Both the position numbers and the translations under genes were made by a program. The notes under the pieces are model-generated. The model was not told the DNA's origin. It worked only from the letters and a program-made list of their open reading frames with translations, and did not search any database. This document shows, one piece after another, positions 18,820 to 27,282 of a stretch of DNA of 64,000 bases. Source of the stretch: Hymenobacter taeanensis (lineage in GTDB: Bacteria > Bacteroidota > Bacteroidia > Cytophagales > Hymenobacteraceae); assembly GCF_013137895.1 (NCBI RefSeq), contig NZ_CP053538.1, positions 4,495,001 to 4,559,000 of the forward strand, in the 5' to 3' direction. Position 1 is the first letter of the stretch; every line of letters begins with the position of its first letter.

Positions 18820-18827
18820 TACCTTCG
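18820..18827 (+). promoter_or_regulatory. -7 box (TACCTTCG) of the YihY gene
   Basis: TACCTTCG fits TAnnTTCG and lies 47 nt before the ATG at 18875, giving a leader of about 40 nt. It sits in the divergent spacer with the DUF2062 gene. Confidence 0.5.
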
Positions 18828-18874
18828 TACACTGCCCTGAGCTGGCTTCGCGCCAAGAGTAGTACGCGCCTCCG

Positions 18875-19810
18875 ATGACAAAAGTACACGACTCGGCTCA
18901 CCACGGCCGCAATGTTTGGACTGATTTCCTGATTCTGCTGCGCCGCGCGGCTCGTGAGTTCAGTGCCAACGACCCATTGCGCCTGGGTGCCGCTACGGCA
19001 TTCTTCACCACGTTTGCCCTGCCTCCCATCCTGATCATTCTGATTCAGATTATCGGGTCGCTTTACTCCGCTTCGGCCGTGCGCCTGCTGTTGCTCACCA
19101 AGCTCGCTCACCTGCTGGGGGCCTCAGCGGCCGGTCTGGTAGAGCAGATTTTACAGAACGTCACCAACGTAGAGCGTAGCCGCTTAGTCACGTGGCTGGG
19201 GTTTACCTTTCTGCTTTTCATTGCCACTACCCTCTTCGGAGTCATTCAGAACTCGCTTAACCAGCTCTGGCAAATCCGGACCCGGCGCAGCACCGGCCGC
19301 CTCACCAAGATTCTGAAGGAGCGGGCCCGGTCGCTGAGCCTGCTCTTTGCCACCATGGTGCTTTCAGTGGTAGCGTTTGGAATTGATGCCGCCCTGGCTT
19401 TTTTGGGCGACTACATTCGTGACTTCGACGCCACCTTTGTGTATTACCTCTTCCAAATTGCTAATCAGCTTTCTTCGTTGCTGATTCTGGCGGCGTGGTT
19501 TGCTATTACGTTCCGCAATCTTAGCAGCGCTAAAGTGCCACGCCGGGCAGTGCTCCGCGGCGCCCTGCTCACAGCCGTTCTAATTGACTTGGGCGAGAAT
19601 GTACTGGGCTTTTTACTGGTGCCACGTAACTTAGGCCCTATTTACGGCCCAGCTTCCAGCATGGTGCTGGTGCTGCTGTTCGTATTCTACTCCGCCATGA
19701 TTTTCTACTTTGGCGCCTGCTTCACGAAAGCGTATGCGCACTACGTTGGACTGGATATTCGTCCCAAGAAATCCGCCATTCGTTATAAGCTGGTAGACGT
19801 AGAGGATTAG
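18875..19810 (+). CDS. YihY/virulence factor BrkB family membrane protein
   Basis: This 311-residue inner-membrane protein has six hydrophobic segments. The family core is visible: RLGAATAFFTTFALPPILIILIQ near residue 45, the loop TLFGVIQNSLNQLWQIR, and the later RGALLTAVLIDLGENVLGFLL. Despite the old name RNase BN-like, the family consists of uncharacterised multi-pass membrane proteins, some linked to serum resistance in Bordetella. It is preceded by a TACCTTCG box and is likely a single-gene unit. Confidence 0.85.
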   Translation: MTKVHDSAHHGRNVWTDFLILLRRAAREFSANDPLRLGAATAFFTTFALPPILIILIQIIGSLYSASAVRLLLLTKLAHLLGASAAGLVEQILQNVTNVERSRLVTWLGFTFLLFIATTLFGVIQNSLNQLWQIRTRRSTGRLTKILKERARSLSLLFATMVLSVVAFGIDAALAFLGDYIRDFDATFVYYLFQIANQLSSLLILAAWFAITFRNLSSAKVPRRAVLRGALLTAVLIDLGENVLGFLLVPRNLGPIYGPASSMVLVLLFVFYSAMIFYFGACFTKAYAHYVGLDIRPKKSAIRYKLVDVED

Positions 19811-19929
19811 TAGCTGTAGCTCAGGCCGCCGCTTGTTCAGTTGGCTTGGCTTGTACAGGTGAGGTAGATGTGCCCCCCTAGTCTGCGCTGACTAGTTACC
19901 GCTTTCCATGTTCCCGCCTGCCAAAGCGC

Positions 19930-19937
19930 TACCTTTG
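19930..19937 (+). promoter_or_regulatory. -7 box (TACCTTTG) of the DEAD-box helicase gene
   Basis: Perfect TAnnTTTG match 18 nt before the ATG at 19956. It lies within an upstream-extended frame (ATG at 19908) and so supports the later start. Confidence 0.65.
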
Positions 19938-19955
19938 CAGGAAATTTCACGCTGT

Positions 19956-21350
19956 ATGACTCCGACTTCTCCCTCCTTCGCCGACTTAGGCCTCGCCCCC
20001 GCGCTTTTGCAAGCTCTCGAAGAGCTGGCTTTTGCGGCCCCTACTCCCGTACAGGAGCAGGTGATTCCGATGGCCCTGGCCGGACAGGATGTGGTAGGCC
20101 AGGCGCCCACTGGCTCGGGCAAAACGGCCGCTTACGGCCTTTCAGTGCTACACCAGGTTGATGTGAAGCTGGATGCCGTGCAGATTATTGTGCTGGTGCC
20201 GGCCCGGGAGCTAGCCCTGCAGGTGCGCGATGCGCTCAAAAAGCTAGGCAAATTTTTGCCAAACCTGCGCGTAGCGGCCTTCTACGGGGGCCACGCCTTC
20301 CGTGATGAAACGGCCTCGCTGCAGCAGGCTCCTCACATTGTAGTAGCCACTCCCGGCCGCCTCCTCGACCACTTTGAGCGGCGTAGCATCATCCCGAACC
20401 AGCTGAAAGTGCTCATTCTCGACGAAGCCGACAAATTACTGGAACTAGGGTTTCAGGATGAGCTGGTGGAGATTATCAAGCGCCTGCCCCGCCGCCGCCA
20501 GACATTGCTTTTTTCGGCCACCATGTCGGATAAGGTGCTGGATCTGATTCGGAAGAACCTCACGCGTCCTCGGGTAGTGAATGCCGGCGAGGACACTGAT
20601 GAGCTACCTGAGAACCTGAAGCTCGTAGGCCACTACGGTACGGTAGAGAAGAAGCCCGCCGCTCTGCTTCACTTGCTGCAACAGCCGGAAACCGGGCGGG
20701 CCCTGGTGTTTTGTAACACTCGGGAGCGGTGCTCAGAGCTCACCCGCTTCCTGCAGGGACGTGGCGTAGCAGCAGAAGTATTGCACGGTAAAATGCCCCA
20801 GCCCGAGCGCGACAAAGCCCTCATGAAGCTTCGCAACGGCTCCAGCCAGGTGCTGGTAGCTACCGATGTAGCTGCCCGCGGTATTGACGTGACGGCCCTC
20901 GATACGGTAGTGCAATTTGATTCCCCTGACAAAGCCGATGCCTTCCAGCACCGGGCGGGCCGCACGGCACGGGCTGGCGCCGAAGGCACAGCGCACATTT
21001 TGGTGACCGACAAAGAAATGGCCCACGTAAAGAAGTGGCCTGTGGCCGCCAGCATTCAGTGGAAGCCCCTATATGCGCCCAAGCTTCCTCCAGCGGCTCA
21101 TAAAACGGCTCGCCCTGAGAACGTAACACTGCACGTTTCTGCGGGCCGCAAAGACAAAGTCAGTGCCCACGATCTGGTGGGTACGTTTGTGGCGCAAGGT
21201 GGCCTAGAGCGTTCCGAGGTGGGTCATATCGAAGTCTTCGACCATTATAGCTACGTGGCAGTACCCCGGCCCCAGGCCAAAGACATTGCCGAACGCGTAA
21301 CCGGCGCTAAAATCAAAGGTCGGAAAATCAGGGTTTCGCTAGTAGAGTAG
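19956..21350 (+). CDS. DEAD-box RNA helicase with DbpA-like RNA-binding tail
   Basis: This 464-residue ATP-dependent RNA helicase shows all core motifs: Q motif (FAAPTPVQEQ), motif I APTGSGKT, PAREL, TPGR, motif II DEAD, motif III SAT, ARGID and HRAGRTARAG. After residue 385 comes an RRM-like DbpA RNA-binding domain (KVSAHDLVGTFVAQGGL ... KGRKIRVSLVE), the module that targets DbpA to 23S rRNA. A role in ribosome assembly or RNA unwinding in the cytosol is likely. Start at 19956 is set by the promoter box at 19930. A strong hairpin follows. Confidence 0.92.
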   Translation: MTPTSPSFADLGLAPALLQALEELAFAAPTPVQEQVIPMALAGQDVVGQAPTGSGKTAAYGLSVLHQVDVKLDAVQIIVLVPARELALQVRDALKKLGKFLPNLRVAAFYGGHAFRDETASLQQAPHIVVATPGRLLDHFERRSIIPNQLKVLILDEADKLLELGFQDELVEIIKRLPRRRQTLLFSATMSDKVLDLIRKNLTRPRVVNAGEDTDELPENLKLVGHYGTVEKKPAALLHLLQQPETGRALVFCNTRERCSELTRFLQGRGVAAEVLHGKMPQPERDKALMKLRNGSSQVLVATDVAARGIDVTALDTVVQFDSPDKADAFQHRAGRTARAGAEGTAHILVTDKEMAHVKKWPVAASIQWKPLYAPKLPPAAHKTARPENVTLHVSAGRKDKVSAHDLVGTFVAQGGLERSEVGHIEVFDHYSYVAVPRPQAKDIAERVTGAKIKGRKIRVSLVE

Positions 21351-21381
21351 CGGCTTTCTGCGCATCCGTCACTTTCAAATG

Positions 21382-21426
21382 AAATCCCCTGCTCAGCTGG
21401 TGTGTTACCAGCTGAGCAGGGGATTT
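21382..21426 (+). terminator. 20-bp perfect hairpin terminator after the helicase gene
   Basis: Arms at 21382-21401 and 21407-21426 pair perfectly (core TCCCCTGCTCAGCTGG / CCAGCTGAGCAGGGGA) with a 5-nt loop and AAA/TTTT ends. Confidence 0.9.
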
Positions 21427-21957
21427 TGATTTAGTACGCCATTACTTGAACTGCTTCACAAGTAGCTTTGCTCACCTGTTGAGGCTAAAGCACCCGAAAA
21501 AAGAGTTCTGATCTGCCTTCTGAAGAAGCAGCCTCGGCATTCCTTAGGCTTCCTTGCAAGCATAACTTCCTCGCTTGCCCAGCCTTACTTTTTTATTGTT
21601 TCTTATCTGCTAAAAGGGCTACGCATGTAAGCCACAATTACCCTTTTGGCCCTTGCTAAATCAATTTTGGGCGTGTGCTGTAAGCGTTTGCGAGCTGTAA
21701 AAGATGCATAAATGGCTTTATTTCGCACTTTTTTCTCGCAACGAGTGATGATATCTTTGGCTTAGCGGCTGAGTGTCTACTCCCTACTATGCTGCTCAAG
21801 CCAATGCCTATGCAGCATTGGCATAGCCCAAATATCTTGGCTGAAGTCTTGCGTCAAGTCGTGGGCCCCTTGGCTACTCGTTTACTAGCCGTTGGCATTT
21901 CTGGCGCTTCTGGCCACCCTGAGCTTGTGTATTCCCACCCCTTCTTATCTCTCCTGC
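21427..21957. other. 531-bp leader and promoter region of the GH30 gene
   Basis: No gene is supported here. It holds the GH30 promoter module at 21673-21759 and a leader of about 190 nt. The region is AT-rich relative to its surroundings. A short plus-strand frame at 21789-22109 overlaps the GH30 start in another frame and is not believed. Confidence 0.6.
21673..21759 (+). promoter_or_regulatory. GH30 promoter with shared beta-glucan upstream module (copy C)
   Basis: TATCTTTG at 21752-21759 is a TAnnTTTG -7 box; a TTTTTT run lies about 18 nt upstream. Further upstream GTGTGCTGTAAGCGTTTG (21673-21690) matches 13 of 18 positions of the element before the SusC gene. The segment ATAAATGGCTTTATTTCGC also has counterparts in that promoter (AAAAATGGCTTTA and TATTTCGC). 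Gap from element to -7 box is 61 nt, 22 less than in copies A and B. Confidence 0.6.
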
Positions 21958-23439
21958 ATGCAAAGAATAGTTCTGGCCGCCATATTTGTGGCGAGCCTTC
22001 ATACTGCTACGGCGCAAAAAGCCTCTTCTTCCAAATCCAAGGCTTCCTCCTCCCCTTCCTCCTACTCGGCGGTGGGCAAACAGGTGCAGGTCTACACCAC
22101 GGCCGCTAACTCGGAGCTGCGCCTGTCGGCCACTGATAAGCTCAGCTTCTCGGCCCAGCCCCAGCCCCTGGAAACCCAGCCCACGGTCTTCGTCGACCCC
22201 AACCACTCGTTCCAGGCCCTGCTCGGCATCGGCGGGGCCCTGACCGATGCCGCGGCCGAAACCTTCGCCAAGCTGCCCACAGCCCAGCAGCAGGAGTTGC
22301 TGCGCGCCTACTACAGCCCCACCCAGGGCATCGGCTACACGCTGGCGCGCACCACCATCCACAGCACCGACTTCTCCACGGCCCCCTACACGTACGTGGC
22401 CGACGGCGACAAGACGCTCCAGACCTTCAGCGTCAAGCACGACGAGCAGTACCGCATTCCCTTCATCAAGCAGGCCATTGCGGCCGCCGGCGGCCAGCTG
22501 ACGATGTACGTGAGCCCCTGGAGCCCGCCGGCTTGGATGAAGACCAACCAGAGTATGCTCAAGGGCGGCAAGCTGCTGCCCGAGTACCGCCAGCTCTGGG
22601 CCGACTACTACGTCAAGTTCATCAAGGCGTACGAGCGCCAGGGCATCCCTATCTGGGGCCTGACGGTGCAGAACGAGCCCATGGCCGTGCAGAAGTGGGA
22701 GTCGTGCATTTTCACGGCCGAAGAGGAGCGCGACTTCGTGAAGGGCTACCTGGGCCCCACCCTGAAGAAAGGGGGCCTGGGCGACCGGAAGCTCATTGGC
22801 TGGGACCACAACCGCGACCTGATGTACCAGCGCGCCGCTACCTTGTTCGATGACCCGGAGGCCAGTACGTATTACTGGGGTCTGGGCTACCACTGGTACG
22901 AGACGTGGACCGGCTCGGGCATGCAGTTTGAGAACCTGCGCCGCGTGCACGAGACCTACCCCGACAAGCACCTAATCTTCACCGAGGGCTGCATCGAGAA
23001 GTTTGACTTCTCGAACGTGAATGACTGGCAGCTGGGTGAGCGGTACGGCCACTCGATGATCAATGACTTCAACGCCGGCACCGAGGCCTGGACCGACTGG
23101 AACATCCTGCTGGACCAGACCGGCGGCCCCAACCACGTGGGCAACTTCTGCTACGCCCCCATCATCGGGGACACGCGCAGCGGCCGGCTGCTCTACACCA
23201 ACAGCTACTACTACATCGGCCACTTCAGCAAGTTCATCCGGCCCGGGGCCCGGCGTATTGCCACCACGGCCAGCCGCGACGTGCTGCAGACCACGGCCTT
23301 CCGCAACCCCGATGGCACCGTTGCGGTGGTGGTGATGAACCAGACCGACCAGCAGCAGCCCTTTCAACTCTGGATCAGGGGCCAGGCGGCCCCCACCACC
23401 TCGCGCCCCCACTCCATCATGACCCTGCTCGTGAACTAG
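21958..23439 (+). CDS. GH30 glycoside hydrolase (glucosylceramidase / beta-1,6-glucanase type)
   Basis: This 493-residue secreted enzyme has a signal peptide (MQRIVLAAIFVASLHTATAQ) and a Ser-rich linker, then a TIM barrel and small beta domain of GH30. Acid/base Glu240 lies in TVQNEP and nucleophile Glu343 in FTEGC. Subfamily is not certain; in beta-glucan loci GH30 enzymes usually cut beta-1,6-linked glucan (side chains of laminarin or pustulan). The mature region is far richer in G/C-ending codons than its neighbours and contains no CTAGGCC site, so it may be recently acquired or recombined. It is encoded opposite to the SusCD operon but shares promoter elements with it. Confidence 0.9.
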   Translation: MQRIVLAAIFVASLHTATAQKASSSKSKASSSPSSYSAVGKQVQVYTTAANSELRLSATDKLSFSAQPQPLETQPTVFVDPNHSFQALLGIGGALTDAAAETFAKLPTAQQQELLRAYYSPTQGIGYTLARTTIHSTDFSTAPYTYVADGDKTLQTFSVKHDEQYRIPFIKQAIAAAGGQLTMYVSPWSPPAWMKTNQSMLKGGKLLPEYRQLWADYYVKFIKAYERQGIPIWGLTVQNEPMAVQKWESCIFTAEEERDFVKGYLGPTLKKGGLGDRKLIGWDHNRDLMYQRAATLFDDPEASTYYWGLGYHWYETWTGSGMQFENLRRVHETYPDKHLIFTEGCIEKFDFSNVNDWQLGERYGHSMINDFNAGTEAWTDWNILLDQTGGPNHVGNFCYAPIIGDTRSGRLLYTNSYYYIGHFSKFIRPGARRIATTASRDVLQTTAFRNPDGTVAVVVMNQTDQQQPFQLWIRGQAAPTTSRPHSIMTLLVN

Positions 23440-23471
23440 CCCACCCTAGGCCAGTCTTAAACAATTGACAA

Positions 23472-23517
23472 TACGCCCCAGCTGCCTTGTGCACGTGCAC
23501 AAGGCAGCTGGGGCGTA
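23472..23517. repeat. 46-bp perfect palindrome
   Basis: The two 23-base halves (23472-23494 and 23495-23517) are exact reverse complements without a spacer, centred on GTGCACGTGCAC. It lies 33 bp after the GH30 stop. A transcript would form a very stable hairpin, but no T-tract follows on the plus strand, so it may act as a 3' stabiliser, a bidirectional stop or a protein-binding site. Confidence 0.85.
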
Positions 23518-23683
23518 CTGCTTCTGAGCCTTTCTTGATAAGTGCAATAGCACGTATAGGGCACACTCCAGGTAAGTTCATGGAAGCACTGGCCTACGCA
23601 TCAGTCGGTATGTACCTGAACTGCACCGTTAGCATTCGTAGCTCTCGCACACAGGGACCGACAACTCAACCGTTGTAGGCCAC

Positions 23684-23727
23684 TAAAAAAGAAGGGCCAG
23701 CCTGTCCCCCTAAAGACAAGCCGGCCC
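23684..23727 (-). terminator. intrinsic terminator of the SusCD-GH16 operon
   Basis: On the minus strand the stem GGGCCGGCTTGTC pairs with GACAGGCTGGCCC (two G-T pairs) around TTTAGGGG and is followed by TTCTTTTTT. It lies about 250 bp beyond the GH16 stop. Confidence 0.75.
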
Positions 23728-23863
23728 ATTACACTCCCGCTTTGGTTTCTAGCTTCCGCAGCGAGATACTGGCAACTGTAAATCAGGAGACGCTGATAAG
23801 ACGCTCCTGTGGTAATGTGGGGTTGCCTGAGTTTGTAACAGACAACCAGCTGGTGCCTAGTAA

Positions 23864-23890
23864 CCGGACCTAGCTTGTGGCTAGGTCCGG
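23864..23890. terminator. short perfect hairpin between GH30 and GH16
   Basis: CCGGACCTAGC and GCTAGGTCCGG pair perfectly around TTGTG. There is no T-tract, so it may be an mRNA 3' end stabiliser rather than a terminator. Confidence 0.5.
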
Positions 23891-23975
23891 CCCACTTAAG
23901 CCAGAAAGCTAATCCCCAAAAGCTTTCTGGATACGCACCTCATCCCACTCGGCAGTGCCGGGCCGAGTCCCGGTA

Positions 23976-24839
23976 TTACTTATACTGGTAGAAGCGCACG
24001 TAATCAACCTGCATCTGCTGCGGGAAGGTGGTGGTAGCGTCGGGGTTACCATCAAAATTCCCTCCTATGGCTAAGTTCAAAATCACGAAAAAGGGATTGT
24101 TGAACGGGTATGGGCTGGCGTCGCTGTTGCTGAAGCGGTAATACTCCCGCCCATCGAGGTAGAAGCGCATGAGATTCTGGCTGCGCACCACACTAAATAC
24201 ATGAAAGTCGTCGGAGAGGTCGTAAGCCAGTCGTTCGGTGGTTCCGGTGTAGCGGTGGTCAGCAGAGCCCGTGCCATAGTGCATGGTGGAAAGCATTTCC
24301 CGGGGTTTGCTGCCGCGCAGCTCCATGATGTCAATTTCTCCGCAGACAGGCCAGTTGTTCTGGTCTATATCAGAGCCCAACATCCAGATGGCGGGCCACA
24401 CTCCTTTGCCTTTGGGCACCTTGGCCCGCACATCTAGGCGGCCAAACTGAAAGCTTTGCTTGCCTTTGGTAATAATGCGTCCTGAAGTGTACGAATTAGT
24501 GCCCGGGGTTTGCTGTTTAGCTCTTATAACGAGGTTTCCGCTCTCCGTAAATACATTTTCGGGAGAGTTGGTGTAGTTCTGAAGCTCCTGGTTGCCCCAG
24601 CCGCTGGCCCCTTGCTCGTATACCCACTTGGTCTGATCAAGGGCGCTGCCATCGAAATCATCACTCCACTTGAGTTCCGTGTACTGATTAGGCTCACGTG
24701 CCTCGGAGTTTACGAGTGCTGGCGCCGGAGCTGGTATGACCTGGGGTTTCGTTTCCGTGCAGGCCAGTAAGCTCAGGGCCAGCAAATAGCTGGCCCCGGC
24801 TTTCTGACGGAGGGAGATACCTGTGAAAGTTTTACGCAT
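23976..24839 (-). CDS. GH16 beta-glucanase (laminarinase-type) lipoprotein
   Basis: This 287-residue lipoprotein (lipid Cys27 in SLLAC) is followed by a Pro/Ala linker and a GH16 jelly roll. The catalytic motif EIDIME is at residues 168-173 (nucleophile Glu168, acid/base Glu173), preceded by VWPAIWMLGS and followed by STMHYG. The extra Met in EIDIME is typical of laminarinase-like GH16 enzymes, which cut internal beta-1,3 (or 1,3-1,4) glucan bonds. As the last gene of the SusC-SusD-PKD operon it is probably a surface-anchored first-step enzyme. The ATG at 24839 is chosen for its lipoprotein signal; 15 upstream codons are unlikely to be used. Confidence 0.92.
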   Translation of the reverse strand: MRKTFTGISLRQKAGASYLLALSLLACTETKPQVIPAPAPALVNSEAREPNQYTELKWSDDFDGSALDQTKWVYEQGASGWGNQELQNYTNSPENVFTESGNLVIRAKQQTPGTNSYTSGRIITKGKQSFQFGRLDVRAKVPKGKGVWPAIWMLGSDIDQNNWPVCGEIDIMELRGSKPREMLSTMHYGTGSADHRYTGTTERLAYDLSDDFHVFSVVRSQNLMRFYLDGREYYRFSNSDASPYPFNNPFFVILNLAIGGNFDGNPDATTTFPQQMQVDYVRFYQYK

Positions 24840-24892
24840 GTAAGTATGCCCTTGCAGGCTCAAGCAGCTACTAAGCAGCGGCAATAGAAATG

Positions 24893-25696
24893 CTATTTCG
24901 CCACCAATTTGAGGGTGAATACCACTCCGGCATTAGGCTTACCGGCGCGCAATACCATGTGCTTCTCATCAATGGAGAGAATACGGTACACCAGGTCGGG
25001 CGCGTCGGTGATACCGATAAAAGAGCCGGCATTCGCCAGCGTAAGCTGGGCTACCCCAGCGCCTGTGGCGGCACCAAAAGTATAGGGCGTAGAGCCGGAA
25101 CGGGGTGCCTGGCATCCGCCATTACCAGCTACCAGAGTTTCGCCTTTAGCATTGTACGTGTACACATTGGCGCTGCTGAAGGTAAACTCATCGTCGGCCT
25201 GGCATGCTGGCAGGGCACCCGCTGGTCCGCCGGCGTAATAGCTCGTAGGATCAGAATCACTGGGACCTACTACAATGGTGGCACTCACACTGTTATCGAG
25301 CATCCAGGTTTTGGATGAGCCTCCGGTGAGCAATTGGTTTACCGTGTTGAGGGGTGATACAATCACTACCTGCTTGGTTACGGAAGGGCTGGTGCCACCG
25401 CGGCCAGCTGCAATCAGCTGCACCGTAAAGGTGCCGCCTTTGGTGTACACGTGCGTCACCGTTGCCCCCGAGCCAATAGTACCATCGCCGAAGTCCCACT
25501 GATACAGGAAGGCATCGGAGCTGGTGCTGGTAAAGGTCACCTCGGAGGTGAGGCCTACCACTTTGGGCGTGGAGGCGGTGAAGCTGATAGTGGGCTTAGG
25601 ACCTTCGAGCTGGCCGTCGTCGTCTTTATCGCAGGCAGTAATCAGTAGCGAACTGGCCAGTAGTGCCAGCGCCATCTTATTCCAGATATGTCTCAT
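24893..25696 (-). CDS. PKD-domain surface lipoprotein, probable glycan-binding protein
   Basis: This 267-residue lipoprotein (Cys22 in LLITACDKDDDG, with acidic residues after the Cys as in surface-exported Bacteroidota lipoproteins) carries a PKD domain. Its signature YQWDFGDGTIGSGATVTHVY falls at about residues 66-85. The C-terminal half has the Trp-containing phrase SKTWMLDNS and is of unknown fold. It occupies the SusE/F position between SusD and the glucanase, so binding of the target glucan at the cell surface is the likely role. It is 35 bp after SusD and 53 bp before GH16. Confidence 0.8.
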   Translation of the reverse strand: MRHIWNKMALALLASSLLITACDKDDDGQLEGPKPTISFTASTPKVVGLTSEVTFTSTSSDAFLYQWDFGDGTIGSGATVTHVYTKGGTFTVQLIAAGRGGTSPSVTKQVVIVSPLNTVNQLLTGGSSKTWMLDNSVSATIVVGPSDSDPTSYYAGGPAGALPACQADDEFTFSSANVYTYNAKGETLVAGNGGCQAPRSGSTPYTFGAATGAGVAQLTLANAGSFIGITDAPDLVYRILSIDEKHMVLRAGKPNAGVVFTLKLVAK

Positions 25697-25731
25697 GGGT
25701 TTGTGAGCTATACGCGTCGGTGGGAAGTGGC

Positions 25732-27255
25732 CTAGTAGCCAGGGTTTTGTTTCAGGCCGGGGTTAGCATCCAGCTCAGACTGCGGAATGGGCAGCACCAG
25801 GTTCTTCTCGGTAGGGATACCGCGCTGGGTGATGCCCAGGGTGCGCAGGTAGGCGGCTTGCGCCGTCATTACGGGAATGAGCTTCCCGGTGCGCTTCAGA
25901 TCAAACCACCGGTCAAACTCGAAGGCCAGCTCATACTTCCGCTCCCTGATAACAGCATCAATGAAGTTGGGAGTACCAGCCGTTAAGTCGTGGGCGGCAG
26001 AAGGAGCATTGATGTCTAAGCCAAATGACCGACGACGAACCTTATTGATGGCTTCCAGTCCTTCGGGAGTTGGTCCTACAGCCTCCGCTAGAATCAAATA
26101 CACCTCGGCCAGGCGCATTACGGGTACATTAAGGGGCGAATCCCAGATGTTGGTATTCACTTTGCCCACAAACCACTTTTTGCAGTTGTAGCCGAAGGGT
26201 GAGCCAGTAGCCTTAGCCGACTGCTTTGATCCATCGGGGAACACGTCGCCGGGTACCCAGATTGTAGCATCTTTGCGCGTGTCGCCCGCCTCATAGCCGT
26301 TCACGAAATCGGGCTCAGGAATGTTGAAGCCGTAGCCGCTACCAGGAGTTTGGTTGGCACCCCGAGGTCCGAAGAACTCGTTCATGGAGGAGCCCACGTT
26401 ATTACGGTCGTACTGGTTACGGCCGTTCACATACTGCACCTCAAACAACGACTCCTTCTCGTTGCGGTTTTCATTCCCGACTTTGAAGTTATCGGCGTAG
26501 TTGGCCCACATGGTTTTCCCCGACTTGGAGATTACCTCACGCGCCCACTGAGCAGCTTCGGGTTTCTTGCCTTCGGTGATGTACACTTTGGCCAGTAGGC
26601 CAGCTGCGGCCCACTTGGTGGCCCGGCCCAAATCTGCGCCGCTGTAAGAGGGCTGCAGGTTATCGTAGGCATCCTTCAGGTCCTGCTCAATCTGCTTGTA
26701 TACTTCGGCGGCAGGTGTACGCGGAATGTTTACTGCCTCGGGGCCAGCAGGAGGAGCCGTAAACAGGGGTACGTCACCGTAGGCCCGCACCAGGTCGAAG
26801 TAATATTTGGCCCGCAGAAACTGTGCTTCACCCAAGCTCCGCTTCTGAATGGCGGGGTCCATGTTGGGGATGTTTGGCACCTTTTGCAGTACCAGGTTGG
26901 CGCGCTGCACTCCAATGAAAGAGCCACCCCACAACCGGTTCACTACCAGGTTAGTAGAGGGAATACTAAAGGCCTCTAGCTGCTTGTACTCAATGCCGTC
27001 ATTGCCATCATCACCGCCCGTAACGGAAATATCGGCCATGATGTCGAAGGCCCACATGGCCAAGTTATACTGGCCCTCTTTGGTTAGCTCGCTGTAGGCC
27101 GCATTTACGGCCTGGATAGCGTCTTGCTGGGTCTGGTAAAAGTTTGCGTCGGTTACCTGGTCGGCGGGAGCTTCTTCGAGGAACTTCTCCGTACAGCCAA
27201 CCAACAGGCCTAGCGAAAGCAGAAAGGCACTGCAAGTAATTTTGGAAATATTCAT
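25732..27255 (-). CDS. SusD/RagB-like nutrient-binding lipoprotein (unit 1)
   Basis: This 507-residue lipoprotein has its lipid Cys in LGLLVGCTEKFLEEAP and the usual SusD opening (FLEEAPADQVTDANFYQTQQDAIQAVNAAY; cited in parts here). TPR-like helices and the closing VLPIPQSELDANPGLKQNPGY are also present. It forms the lid of the SusC channel and captures oligosaccharides at the outer membrane. It is 27 bp downstream of its SusC gene and 35 bp upstream of the PKD lipoprotein. Confidence 0.95.
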   Translation of the reverse strand: MNISKITCSAFLLSLGLLVGCTEKFLEEAPADQVTDANFYQTQQDAIQAVNAAYSELTKEGQYNLAMWAFDIMADISVTGGDDGNDGIEYKQLEAFSIPSTNLVVNRLWGGSFIGVQRANLVLQKVPNIPNMDPAIQKRSLGEAQFLRAKYYFDLVRAYGDVPLFTAPPAGPEAVNIPRTPAAEVYKQIEQDLKDAYDNLQPSYSGADLGRATKWAAAGLLAKVYITEGKKPEAAQWAREVISKSGKTMWANYADNFKVGNENRNEKESLFEVQYVNGRNQYDRNNVGSSMNEFFGPRGANQTPGSGYGFNIPEPDFVNGYEAGDTRKDATIWVPGDVFPDGSKQSAKATGSPFGYNCKKWFVGKVNTNIWDSPLNVPVMRLAEVYLILAEAVGPTPEGLEAINKVRRRSFGLDINAPSAAHDLTAGTPNFIDAVIRERKYELAFEFDRWFDLKRTGKLIPVMTAQAAYLRTLGITQRGIPTEKNLVLPIPQSELDANPGLKQNPGY

Positions 27256-27282
27256 GACTAGGTAGGTGGGAATTAGTAAGGA

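Larger units (their letters stand above)
23440..23975. other. 536-bp convergent intergenic region with three hairpins
   Basis: It separates the GH30 and GH16 stops and holds no supported gene. Its content is three inverted repeats (23472-23517, 23684-23727, 23864-23890) plus one CTAGGCC site next to the GH30 stop. A 63-codon plus-strand frame has no family features. Confidence 0.7.

Noticed and set aside
21874..22971. Minus-strand open frame of 365 codons inside GH30
   Set aside because: It is a shadow of the GC3-rich GH30 gene; its low-complexity Val/Gly/Leu-rich product resembles no family.
23472..23517. Phage or plasmid attachment site
   Set aside because: No integrase, tRNA or flanking direct repeat is present; only a palindrome is seen.
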